A stretch of 20,241 nt of DNA from Ichthyophonus hoferi (taxonomy: Eukaryota > Opisthokonta > Ichthyosporea > Ichthyophonida > Ichthyophonidae): assembly GCA_002751075.1 (NCBI GenBank), contig NAOQ01000572.1, forward strand, positions 6,533 through 26,773, written 5' to 3'. The first letter of the stretch is position 1. Each line of letters starts with the position of its first letter. Shown piece by piece: positions 1-9,375 of the stretch. The translations under genes and the position numbers were made by a program. The notes beneath the pieces are model-generated. The model was not told the DNA's origin. It saw nothing but the letters and a program-made list of their open reading frames with translations, and made no database searches.

Positions 1-61
1 GCTGATAATATTATTGCATACAATATTTGAATATACATTGAATAATTTAATATATTAACAG

Positions 62-83
62 GTGAGTAATACGTAATACTCAC
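62..83. repeat. 22-bp near-perfect palindrome centred on ACGT
   Basis: The sequence reads GTGAGTAATAC from the left and is its own reverse complement except for one symmetric pair of positions. It could be a dimeric protein-binding site, but nothing nearby ties it to a gene. The remainder of 1-360 holds only short, unconvincing reading frames. Confidence 0.3.
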
Positions 84-359
84 TTATTCTTTTAACTCTG
101 ATATATTATTTTGGGCAGTCGATCCAATTGTAAATGAGACATAGATCATTGGTTAACTAGAGTTGGTCTAATTCAGAACTATAAAAATCGTGGGTCAGAT
201 AACTTGGATTGCCTCGTGAAATACCGTACAATGGTTCTGTCCTATGATTAAGATTTAATGCTGATAGGCGGAAAAATCCATGATATGTATATATTTTGAA
301 AGGAATTATACTTGAATGACAGATGGGAAAAAACTTTCCCTTCAACAGGCAAACTAAAT

Positions 360-1450
360 CATAACACCCTCTTGTGATGTATTAAGACCATCTCTCCTGT
401 TGTATTAATTGGTCTTGCTTTGAAAGGCTTCAATTCCCAGCATTTTCACAGCATCTTGTTGCTTGGTAGAGTTGAGGATCTTAGCGAAAATATTCATGGC
501 ATTGTAATTGGTGGGTGCATAGTTGCCATGAAGGTCATGTTTTGAAGTTGCTACAAAGCAATTTGAATATTGTTTTCTCAACCTTGTAGTGAATGGTGCT
601 TATCTTATAGTTGGTATGCAATGCGTCACTTCAGAAGGTTGTCATTTTCTAGAACCCCAATGGCCATCTCTATCTGAAATTGCTGCAGTCACAAACTCTA
701 CCTGATTGGTAGTGTTTTGACCCGATTTGCTCTGCATAGGCTGCCTATGGTCCATTTTTGATTAGCTAGCATCCACATCCCCTGGAGCTCCCTAATTCAT
801 TGTCAATTTTAGCTCCGAATTAGTTTTTAAACCATTGAGTGAGGTTGTGGGCTTTTTTGACGGTAGTACTACGCTATTTTAATAAACATTCAAATTTGGG
901 ATTATTGCCAGAATTTTAGTAGGTTTCGCTTTTAGATTTATCTCAGATCCTTTGAATATACTAACGTTCTGCTTGTTAGCAGTAATTGAAGTCTCTGGAG
1001 TTGACTCTCCTGCTGTCAATTCCCTCTATTTTTCTTGATGTTGCCTATTCCCAATATTTGACTAGGGAGAAGAAATTCTCATAAAACCTCCCATCATAAT
1101 TTAGGACAATCTGTTTCTCCTCTGATGGATATATTTGATATGCCACAAAGTTAGGATGAGGTGTAGGATATACCTCTTCAATCTCTTTAGGTCCCAGTTT
1201 GAAATTGGTTAACTTGTGTAAGATTACCTTGATTCCTATGGCATGCAGGTGCTAAAAAAGGGTTGGTATGATACTATGCCACATTGAGAATAGTGTGGTG
1301 CCTCTAGGCAAAGTTGTTGTGGGGGACAGGTTTAATGAATAAGTGGCTGTGTTGACTACTTCTGGCCAAAATCTCCTGCTCATATTACAATGATGATGCC
1401 TTTGTAGAAGGGATCAAACGCACTGTCACTTTTGATGTGTTAAGACTGAA
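360..1450 (-). mobile_element. Decayed Ty1/copia-type pol remnant (fossil)
   Basis: This stretch is less AT-rich than its surroundings. Read on the minus strand it holds discontinuous protein-like segments. The clearest lies at about 1240-1365 and reads FWPEVVNTATYSLNLSP followed by a MW motif. This matches the conserved segment of copia-type integrase C-termini (FW-EAV-TATYL-N...MW). The sequence after it (lower coordinates) continues with the KL-pk / Y-iy--e-kiv pattern that follows in that family. The piece is broken in many places and is an old fossil. I could not find its LTRs, so both limits are approximate, and only the integrase part is recognised with any confidence. Confidence 0.5.
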
Positions 1451-2030
1451 TATGCCAAACTGAATCATAACATTATCATTTGATTAAAGTATAACTAATA
1501 TATATATATTAAGACAATACTTGTATGATACAGTATAATATAATATGATATAATATGATATATCATGATATAGTATGATATAATATAATATAATATATGA
1601 TAAAGGTGTAATCAATATATATAATAAAATAGTTATAGTACAATATAGTATGATTAGATTACAAATAAACTATAACTATGTGATGAAATATTACTATTAC
1701 ACTGCATTATTGCTGCATACCTAGATCTACAGTCTAACTCTGACATATCACCAATTAATATAAAACCAATGAGTGCTTAGATTGTATAGCAATCTGTGAT
1801 GGTTCTAATGACTTGTCCATAGGCTTTTGGATCTCCAATTAGATTTTTGATTCCTACATAGATGTTTTCTTCTAGGTGTTAGAGTATCTCAATCCAGTTT
1901 AATAGACATTAGCCAGCTTTTGGTACAGTTCTTCTGCGGCCCTAAAGCAGTCGGTGGAGCTGCTTTCTTATGGGCACTACTGCACTTACATTTATACATG
2001 GTTGCACCCAGTGTCAAGACAACATACTAG
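1451..2030. other. AT-rich stretch without a recognisable gene
   Basis: The first part is an imperfect short-period AT repeat. The second part (about 1790-2030) is less AT-rich and may be further decayed element sequence on the minus strand, but I recognise no family in it. A 112-codon minus-strand frame at 2032-2370 follows. It has no recognisable motif and I do not call it a gene. Confidence 0.4.
1533..1604. repeat. Imperfect AT-rich tandem repeat (5/10-bp period)
   Basis: Units of the type TATAA/TATGA recur with a basic five-base step (for example TATAATATGA twice, then TATAATATAATATAAT). It belongs to the same class of five-base AT arrays seen at 2771-2830 and 4701-4830. Confidence 0.6.
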
Positions 2031-2370
2031 GTCATGAATGTATCTTATTGGGATATATGGTAGCTGTAATAGTTATCATTTTGAATATACACAATGCTGT
2101 CAAAAACGGGTTTTTTGCTAAACAAATATTGTGTATACCTATATGATCGGGTTTTGCTGTGCCAAACTCAGTGAATAATAAATTGTTATGCAATTCAATT
2201 CTGTAGTATCTACTGGAGATTCTAAATAACTGTAAATTAACAGGATGAGGAATTATATTACTATAGAATACGCATCTGCACCTAAAATCGTACAAAAAAG
2301 AGACCTGTTTGCAATAATATACAACTAATGAGTGCTTTAATTTTATTGGGAAGGACAGACGATTAAACAA

Positions 2371-2970
2371 TTCGTAAAGTAGTAATGGTATTAATAGCTA
2401 TGGTATGCAAATATATGATTGGGTACCTATAAGTTACAATTTAAGTATCGTATTTAAATATATAACTTTTTATATATAGTTTTTTTAAAATGACAATGAA
2501 TCAATAAGCAGGACTCTTTAATATATTAAAAGGGGTTTCCACCATTAAAAAAAAAACACAGCAAAAGTAGTTTGGTATCTCATAAAAAGACATGCGCAAC
2601 ATATGTGTGTATATGTGGATGTAGATATATGTGTATATGCCGTATAGTCATTGTGCTATGTCAATATATCGTTATATACGTTTATCTTTCATTATGTAAG
2701 ATAATATACCGCACAATAATATAATATAACGTGATATAATGCACTATATTAAGCTATAATATACTAATAATATACTATACTATACTATACTATATTATAC
2801 CATACTATACTACATTATACTACACTATACATCGACACAAATCATATAATCATAGTAAAAAAAAAAAGAGCTATGCAACCATACAACCAGACAACTATAC
2901 TAATCACAAATCCACACCCTCTTCCTCTCTTATCTACCCTACACATACATATACACACTATACCATCCTA
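2371..2970. other. 3' flank of the zinc-finger gene; AT-rich, no gene seen
   Basis: This region lies downstream of the zinc-finger stop codon (gene on the minus strand). It holds GT/AT-rich sequence at 2594-2640, a five-base array and a run of eleven or more A at about 2857-2869. I see no good AATAAA-type signal on the minus strand close to the stop. The nearest variant (ATTAAA read on minus) is near 2517-2522, about 450 bp away. Confidence 0.4.
2771..2830. repeat. (ACTAT)n-type pentanucleotide array, about 12 units
   Basis: Units TATAC/TATAT/CATAC repeat every five bases with scattered substitutions (ACTATACTATACTAT...). It is a microsatellite in the 3' flank of the zinc-finger gene. Confidence 0.8.
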
Positions 2971-4056
2971 CTATGTATCTAAACCCTCTCCATTATGCTT
3001 TCTTCTAATATGTTTTCTGAGTGCCGAGGGGTCCCCGTATTTCCCATCACATCCTATAAACGGACATGCACAGGGTTTCTCTCCCGTATGCTTTCTCAAA
3101 TGTATTCTCAAGTCTTTCGCAGCAGCAAATGAAGAACCGCATCCATCATACTGGCACTTGTGCGGTTTAACTCCTGTGTGTATACACTGGTGGGCTTTCA
3201 AAGCACTTTGCTGTGTAAAGGTAGAGTCACATCCCTCATACATACAACAAAAGGGCCTCTCCCCAGTGTGCGTTAGTACATGTCTATGTACATTGCTAGA
3301 GTAGTCACTTGTATAATGACAATCCTCTACGGGACAGAAATACTTTCTCACTTCCTCTGTGGCTACTTTTCTACGTTTGGTTTGCGGTATGTTAAGTTCG
3401 GTTTGCATGGCTTGTATGTTTTGCATTGTTTGTATTCCCTCTCCTACCTCTCCTATCTTACTAACATTACTAACAGCAACATCACAATCATTTATCAATC
3501 TCCGGGCAGGAGGGAAGGGGACCAGGTATGGTGCAGGAGGTAAGGTAGGCTGTGGCGGTTGAGTTGGCTGTGTGTTGTAATAGTTATTGTTCAGAGAGGT
3601 TGTGCCAGAGGGTACATTAACACTAACATTACTACTATTACTGAGGGTGTGTCGTGTTATTAGGCTCGGCTGGTCTAAGTTAGTAATAGCTGTGCCGCCA
3701 CACATGAAGGAGTGCCCACAACTAGGACAGCAGGAGGGGTGATGTATGCCAGTAGGCATGGTGCATAGTTGTTTGATGTCTTGCATGATATTGTTATGAT
3801 ATCTGTATAGTATATAAAGGAGGGTATGTGTGGGTGGGTGAGTGTGTATATGGAAGCATGCATGAATATATATAATATATACATACCTAGCCATATATAG
3901 ACAGTACATCCTAGTGCCATATCCCTAGCCATATATAGACAGTACATCCTAGTGCCATATCCCCCTATATACATATATACATGTAACATATAATAAAATA
4001 TATCCATTATAACATAGAATACTTATCATATATATTATATATAATACATACCTCAT
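2971..4056 (-). CDS. Four-finger C2H2 zinc-finger protein (two-exon model, alternative first exons)
   Basis: The main coding exon is 2971-3802 on the minus strand. Its acceptor reads ...ACTATACAG, preceded by a CT-rich tract. Splicing a first exon ending ATGAG (4056-4052, Kozak context GCCACC, donor GTATGT) to it gives ATG AGA TAT CAT and a 278-residue protein beginning MRYHNNIMQDIKQLC. Residue numbers follow this model. There is an N-terminal CC-x2-C...C cluster (about 26-36), a Ser/Thr/Asn then Pro-rich linker (about 55-105), and four C2H2 fingers at about 156-271. All four have C-x4-C spacing and are joined by TGERPF, TGVKPH and TGEKPC linkers (C158/C163/H176/H180; C188/C193/H206/H210; C218/C223/H236/H240; C248/C253/H266/H271). 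C-x4-C fingers in tandem are typical of GLI/ZIC/YY1/TFIIIA-like DNA-binding proteins. It is probably a nuclear sequence-specific transcription regulator, but I cannot assign an orthologue. Confidence is high for the fingers and moderate for the first exon. A start at the internal Met at 3784-3786 is the main alternative. Confidence 0.8.
2995..3342 (-). other. Four tandem C2H2 zinc fingers
   Basis: This is the DNA segment encoding the four C-x4-C-x12-H-x3/4-H fingers and their TGE/VKP linkers. The last finger has an H-x4-H spacing and is followed by only a short tail (NGEGLDT) before the stop. The fingers show no broken ligand positions. Confidence 0.92.
3887..3962 (-). repeat. Perfect 38-bp tandem duplication overlapping alternative first exon A
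   Basis: Two identical adjacent 38-bp units lie at 3887-3924 and 3925-3962. On the minus strand each contains ATGTACTG and ends TGGCTAG. Only the unit nearer the main exon is followed by a donor (GTATGT). Read from its ATG (3909-3907), that unit gives MYCLYMA and enters the main zinc-finger exon in frame (AG + A = Arg). Two perfect copies imply a recent duplication. The 38-bp length is not a multiple of three. Confidence 0.75.
4052..4056 (-). other. Alternative first exon B of the zinc-finger gene (coding part ATGAG)
   Basis: On the minus strand this reads ATTAACTGCCACCATGAG followed by donor GTATGT. The Kozak context is close to ideal. Only five coding bases (Met plus two bases of Arg) precede the splice, and joining to 3802 keeps the zinc-finger frame. 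A possible acceptor (TATATAG) lies about 45 bp upstream, so the piece may also be an internal 5' exon. Confidence 0.55.
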
Positions 4057-4136
4057 GGTGGCAGTTAATCCTTGTACTGGTGCACCATATCTCCCTATAT
4101 ACATAAAACATGCATATAATATACTATATATAATAC

Positions 4137-4150
4137 CTCTTGGTGGCCGT
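4137..4150 (-). other. Degenerate copy of the first exon (no start codon)
   Basis: On the minus strand this reads ACGGCCACCAAGAG followed by GTATTA. It matches exon B around the Kozak sequence and the donor, but the ATG has become AAG. It looks like a decayed member of the same tandem array, lying between copies B and C. Confidence 0.5.
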
Positions 4151-4310
4151 TATACTATACTAAAATATAATAAAACATAATATAACATACTGTACTACGC
4201 CATACTATACTATGTTATATTATAATATAATATAATAAAACATAAGATATATACATCTATATCTATATATAATAACTAATAACATTTAATATATATAATA
4301 TAGTACATAC

Positions 4311-4315
4311 CGCAT
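4311..4315 (-). other. Alternative first exon C of the zinc-finger gene (coding part ATGCG)
   Basis: On the minus strand this reads GGATTAACTGCCAACATGCG followed by donor GTATGT. The leading sequence is shared with copy B (GGATTAACTGCCA). Spliced to 3802 it gives ATG CGA TAT CAT, again Met-Arg in frame. Several upstream ATGs in another frame lie within the preceding 65 bases, so translation from this copy would be affected if the transcript began further upstream. Confidence 0.5.
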
Positions 4316-4402
4316 GTTGGCAGTTAATCCGTGTGCAAATATATCCCTCCATTGCGAGCAGTACCTCCTTCGTCATATTCATGCTATCGACAGTTACAGT
4401 GA

Positions 4403-4416
4403 GCCACTTACCGCAA
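4403..4416 (-). other. Possible upstream 5'-UTR exon end (donor TTGCG/GTAAGT)
   Basis: On the minus strand TTGCG at 4416-4412 is followed by GTAAGTGG, a strong donor consensus. It may end a non-coding first exon of the zinc-finger transcript. There is no direct support apart from the donor itself and its position upstream of the exon array. Confidence 0.25.
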
Positions 4417-4439
4417 CTACAACCTAAGCTATAATCTAT

Positions 4440-5614
4440 TTTTATTTTAACTATTTAATTTTATTTCCCTCAAATAACATCCAGTAATATTGCAATATTA
4501 TAAGTTTATATTTTAGGGAATGAGTAGGGCGGATATAGATATTAATATCCTGCAGTTAATTTATCCATAGCAATCTATTGTTTTATTGGTGTAGCTAGAT
4601 TATTTTTTGATATTAGATTATATATTGTACTGCATGATGATATTACATTGTATAATACATTGTACAATATTACATTTTATACTAATATATTACATATCTT
4701 ATATTATATTATATTCTATTATGTTATATTATATTATAGTATATTATATTATATTATATTATATTATATTATATTATATTATATTATATTATATTATATT
4801 ATATTATATTATATTATATTATATTATATTACTATAATATTCTATTCTAATAATAAATTATCTTACATATTATACTATTTTGGGCCTAATGTATTATCTT
4901 ATCTCTTTCTCCCTAATCAAATTATCATTTAAATAAGTTGTGTTTTCTGAGCGCCAAAAGACCTAAAACATTTCCATACTAGTAGATATATGATATATAC
5001 TGTATATATTTTTTCCATTAGATAAATATTAAATTGCTATTTTAAAGTGTTGTATAATCATTATTTTTATGCTGCAAATTTTGGCGATCTTAACATCATA
5101 AATTTGATATATGCTATGTGTATGAGAAAACATTCCTTGCATTCCATTGGTTATAACTTTACCCATATTATATGAGAAAGAAAATAATAAAGAGGAAGAA
5201 TAATAATAGTCATAAAAGTTAATATAATAATAATAATAAAGATCATAAACTTTAATAATATTTAAATTGTGTAAATAATAAAAAGGTAAAAAAATAATGA
5301 GAATATATATATATATATATATACTATGACTTTTAGTTTAACGATACTATGTTATATAATTATATCTGGTTATTACTAAAAATTAAAACCATTATAATTT
5401 ATCAATAGCAATGGCTTTGAATGATATTAAATGTGTACATATTATGATAACTAACTACCTTAGTAGTATCGCATAATTTTAATGATTTCTCCCATTACCT
5501 CCGATTTAATATTATTGGTTCTTCAGGCCATACACCAAGTAATGACGTTAAAATGTCGTCAGAATGACTCCCATTTCAGCACATGCAAATTAAATTTATG
5601 ATTCCATAATTCGG
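4440..5614. other. AT-rich intergenic spacer with simple repeats
   Basis: No convincing gene. Apart from the pentanucleotide array it holds a TAA-rich stretch (about 5195-5285), an (AT)n run (about 5305-5323), and paired half-sites TGACG...CGTCA near 5542-5562. Long open frames over the array are artefacts of the repeat. Confidence 0.6.
4701..4830. repeat. (ATATT)n pentanucleotide array
   Basis: About 130 bp of five-base units. It is imperfect for the first 40 bp and essentially perfect from about 4741. Because 5 and 3 share no factor, all frames of the pure array translate as a five-residue repeat, which explains the spurious open reading frames here. Confidence 0.95.
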
Positions 5615-5824
5615 TTAAGATATAAATAACTAGCTAGAGGATGTCGAAGGTAGAGATGACTCTTTTTATCAATGGTAAAATTACTATGCATCTACTCATT
5701 TGGGTAAGTGAACGTATAATTAATCCAGCAATTAATTCAAATAGTTTTTTAAGGAATTAAGTGTCTTTATTTTATTCAGATATTTCTTATGAACCACTTC
5801 CTCCTCAGTGGGGATATTCATCAG
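5615..5824 (+). repeat. Left arm of the inverted repeat
   Basis: It pairs with 7431-7636 in inverted orientation. The best-conserved part is 5725-5824. Confidence 0.7.
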
Positions 5825-6450
5825 CACTCTTCTGAATGATTAATTACCATCAGTTTATTGATTTATGGTGACTGATTCTGATATTAATTGATTACAGAAC
5901 TTATAAGGTCTGGAATCGACCTCTTGCAATTTGAATGATAATCGATAGATTAATCTATTGGTCAAAGTCATAGTTGAATAAATATGATTTTGATTCAAGC
6001 GTTGACATAATTGAATAAACAGCTAATCTTTGATCCTTGCATCCAATCATATACAATTTATAGTTCCTATCAAGTGGCATATCCTTGTTATATCTTTTAT
6101 TTCATCCTCTATAATATGTTTCAGATATATTCTATTGAATAAAACTGCCCATACTCGCTGTTAAGGAAAATTATTAAATATGAGCAAATAACTTTTTACT
6201 GCATTTATTGAAGCTAAGACAATTTAAAATGTAATACAACCAATGTATGAAATATATTAATTAATAGTATCAATTGCGTAATGTAAAAAGAATAGGTAAT
6301 TGGTTAACAGTGGATAACTTGAAAAAAAAAAAAGGTTATCGAACGGAATAATAAGCTGCATTTTGATTACTTTATATTGATTTTCTAGAACAATATTAAA
6401 CAAGAAAACTGGAAATTATCAAGCAATATTAGAGTTTATTATTAATAATT

Positions 6451-6454
6451 AAAA
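6451..6454 (-). terminator. RNA polymerase III terminator of tRNA-Val
   Basis: On the minus strand TTTT directly follows the discriminator base of the tRNA, which is the usual Pol III stop signal. Confidence 0.85.
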
Positions 6455-6528
6455 TGATCGCGTCCAGGATCGAACTGGAGACCTCATGCGTGTGAAGCAT
6501 GCGTGATAACCAACTACACCACGCGACC
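6455..6528 (-). tRNA. tRNA-Val (anticodon CAC)
   Basis: Read on the minus strand, all arms fold. The acceptor stem GGTCGCG pairs with CGCGATC (one G-T pair). The D arm is GTGTAGTTGGTTATCAC. The anticodon stem CATGC/GCATG carries the loop TTCACAC with anticodon CAC. The variable loop has five bases. The T stem TCCAG/CTGGA carries the loop TTCGATC. The discriminator is A. The internal Pol III promoters are visible: an A box (TGGTGTAGTTGG) and a B box (AGTTCGATCCT). No intron and no encoded CCA, as expected of a nuclear eukaryotic gene. It decodes GUG valine codons. It lies inside the large inverted repeat at 5615-7636. Confidence 0.95.
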
Positions 6529-7430
6529 GTATATTGTTAAAAGCTATATAGAATAGAAATAGCAATATTGATATTAGTTGCATAATACTTTTCAACCCCG
6601 ATAGATTGATTTGTCATATAATATGTGAGCAGTTACCCCAATGATGTAGCTAGGTAAAGAGCCATTCTAGGAAGGAGATATTAGTATTGGATTATCAAGA
6701 TTCTGATAAAACATAAACTGCAATAACTAATAAAGGCCCCGGTCGTTCCTTTCGTCGTTCGGCGTCCCCGCTCATATATACGCAATGAAAAATAGCAAAA
6801 TCAAAATATGAAGTTCTCGTAAGCGCATACAAAACAACTTTGCATTTAATTGGATATTTTTAATAATCATTATTTTAATCCACCGCTGGCACTCACATAC
6901 GATAATCAGTGCTCAAGCCTCTCGCTCGTTCAAAAGTTGGAGAACTGCATACTGACACTAGATATTAATAATAGTATTTATTTACATAGTAACAGAGCTC
7001 TATTTAATGATCGATCTCATTGTGCGATTTCCATATTTGTGCCCAAGCGCATCAAAGCATCTATTCCTTCTAAATTAGAACAGAGATATACTTGCTACAG
7101 CCAATTGCCTAGAGTTGGATAGGGGCCTTCTATAGAACCTCTATCACAACAACTGAGCCTTAAAAACATCTGATTAAGCAGTAATCACTAACGCTGGTCA
7201 AACAATACTAACCACTACCAATTATATAATTGGAGGCCCCGACAGCTGTGTACAAGTCGATAGAACTGACATAGATTCTGATAGTTTTCTTAAAAGGGAA
7301 AAAATAAATGCAATAATAACAAGGAATAGTCTATCTAAGCACAGTAATTTTTTTTGGCTCCAACGCTGTTCATATCTAAGATACTCAGATATGTTACTAA
7401 TACAATTTACAAATACATCAACATTTTGTA

Positions 7431-7636
7431 CTGATGGAAACCCTCACTGATGAGGAAATGGTTCATAAGAAATATTTAAATAAAATAAAGACACCCAATT
7501 CCTTAAAAACTATATAAATTAATTGCTATATTAATCAGGGGGTCGCTTGCACAAACCAGATTCATACTAAATTCATCGCTAATGTAAAATAACCACGATT
7601 ATCTAATATCCTACATCTAGTTATTTGTATCATAAC
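7431..7636 (-). repeat. Right arm of the inverted repeat
   Basis: It is the reverse-complement counterpart of 5615-5824. Its best-conserved part is 7431-7528. The similarity stops sharply on the interior side at the shared CATCAG. Confidence 0.7.
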
Positions 7637-8405
7637 GTACTATACCCCATTGCACATTTCTAGCGTTAAGCGAAAAGGCTTCAAATAATCCACAATAAAA
7701 CAAAAGCTGTTGAGAGAATCTAGTGACTAACTCGTTAATTTTAAGGCCATTTTGCAATTATTTAATCAAATATTTGCGAGGAAGTAGCACCTGTGTATAA
7801 GTATATAAACATAAAAGCAGCAAAGGGAATTCAAAATTCTTAGACCTGTAAAAACGGTAACGTATAGGGTAAACGTACCATTTCTTTATTTTATGCCGTT
7901 ACCCTGACAATGATGCGTGTCAGGCGGCGGACTAAAATGTAAGTAGAAGTAGAAGCTCGAGCATAACCACAGTATTTAATTTATACCATTCTAAACATAA
8001 ATGATGCGGTGAGATTAAATTCAAATAAAACTGTGTATCTAAGATAATATAATATACAGGAATTATTCTCAATCTGAATCCTTACTAAGAAGGTTTGCTA
8101 GATAATCTCTACTATTTGATTCATAGTATTAGACTAAAAAAATAGATATATATTATACTTTAAAGAAATAAATACGGAATTATTGTAACGCATTACACAT
8201 GGTCCAACTATATGAGAATATCGTATACCTTTTACAATATACGACTATTACCATTCTTATTTAAATGGTTGTTGGGTATATTTTGCACAGAATGCCGTTA
8301 TGTTTTCGATCGAACTAAGATATGTTATATGGACCACGGTTAGTTTATTAACTATAGAACCACTCACTTAGCAGTTAATGAATATAGCGTACCACGGTTA
8401 CTTAA
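7637..8405. other. Intergenic region without a gene
   Basis: No reading frame of note. It contains two nested inverted repeats at 7856-7924 and ends at the LTR element. A short sequence at 8348-8396 weakly resembles the sequence just after the LTR element (9774-9826). Confidence 0.5.
7856..7924. repeat. Two adjoining inverted repeats (hairpin-forming)
   Basis: GGTAACG (7856-7862) is complementary to CGTTACC (7897-7903). Next to it CCTGACA (7903-7909) is complementary to TGTCAGG (7918-7924) with an eight-base loop. The two stems abut at position 7903. No function is apparent. Confidence 0.5.
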
Positions 8406-8824
8406 TGTTAAAACAAGATTATTTAATTAGTTTGGTATTTCTTTAGATAGTTATAATATTTTAATAAAATTAGCGGTTATTATTAGATATATAGTCTGGA
8501 AAAACAGTTAGTGCAGTCTATTGGTGTTGAATGGCGGCCATCAAAGATGATTGATCAAAATTGAACCAGCCAATGGCAGAGGTCCTGCGACTATATTGTA
8601 AGCATTTCAGGACATAACGTTTTGGGGTCCAAATAATATAACTCATTGCCTCGGCATCCTGCCTCAAGTCCCACAGATTTGTTCAATAATAAAAATATGT
8701 TTTAGCATATCTGAGCGTTGTGTGCACAAAGGGGTACATTCAAACGCCACTTATTTCGGTATTTCTCCTCCTAAACGAATGTAAGTCACTGGGACACTCC
8801 TGCCTCTACTTGTCATTCCCAACA
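8406..8824 (+). repeat. 5' LTR of the short LTR element
   Basis: It starts TGTTAAAAC and ends CCCAACA. It shares long blocks with 9376-9768, such as GATGATTGATCAAAATTGA and GCCAATGGCAGAGG. Confidence 0.72.
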
Positions 8825-9375
8825 TAGTGGCAGAGCAAGCTTCAATAGTTTATCATGGTCACAAAACCTGATAATTCTACTAAGTCAACGACTTGAAAAT
8901 GATGCCGAAAACACTTCACCTCAACCCTATATCTATATACGGACCTTTACGTGTGGAGAATCAAATTTCTTATATCTGCACACTGTCTTTATTCCCTGCA
9001 TTTGAACTATCAACATTTCCAGTTTCAAACTGACACCTACTAGCTAATACACAAAACAACTGGGCGATACCAACGTATCACCCCAGCTGCCAAGCTGCTG
9101 GCAGTTGCCAGATGCCAGAGCCTACAACCAAGCCCTAGAAGGGACATTTAACATACTGTTTGGTCACTTGTCTTCCGTTGTTTTACATTGGGTGCCATGC
9201 CACTGTAACTTCTGAATGCCATCAAAAATTATCTAGCTCATTTAGTGAGCGACAAGCCCACAGCTAAGTAGTTACCCTGTTGGGGTTATTTCCATATTCC
9301 TTTTTCATGTTTTTAATGCCCTAGGTGAAATGTGAAATAATCCGCCTAAGCCAATGGGACGTTTTAAAACAGAAA

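Larger units (their letters stand above)
5615..7636. mobile_element. Candidate foldback / terminal-inverted-repeat element enclosing a tRNA gene
   Basis: The left arm (5615-5824) matches the reverse complement of the right arm (7431-7636). The inner 100 bp is well conserved, for example GTGTCTTTATTTTATT and ATTTCTTATGAACCA against their complements at the right. The outer part is weaker but alignable (AAATAACTAG at the outer end). Arms of this length around a 1.6-kb interior suggest an old DNA transposon or foldback element. I recognise no transposase. A 90-codon frame at 6850-7122 has no motif I can name. Target duplications were not identified, so the outer ends are uncertain. Confidence 0.5.

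Noticed and set aside
2032-2370. 112-codon minus-strand frame
   Set aside because: No recognisable domain, splice partner or start context; it may be old element debris, but nothing supports a gene call.
4607-4932. Open frames rich in YYIIL repeats
   Set aside because: They are pure translation of the (ATATT)n array; a five-base repeat without stops is open in every frame.
6850-7122. 90-codon plus-strand frame inside the foldback element
   Set aside because: No transposase motif or other domain is recognisable; kept only as a note under the element.
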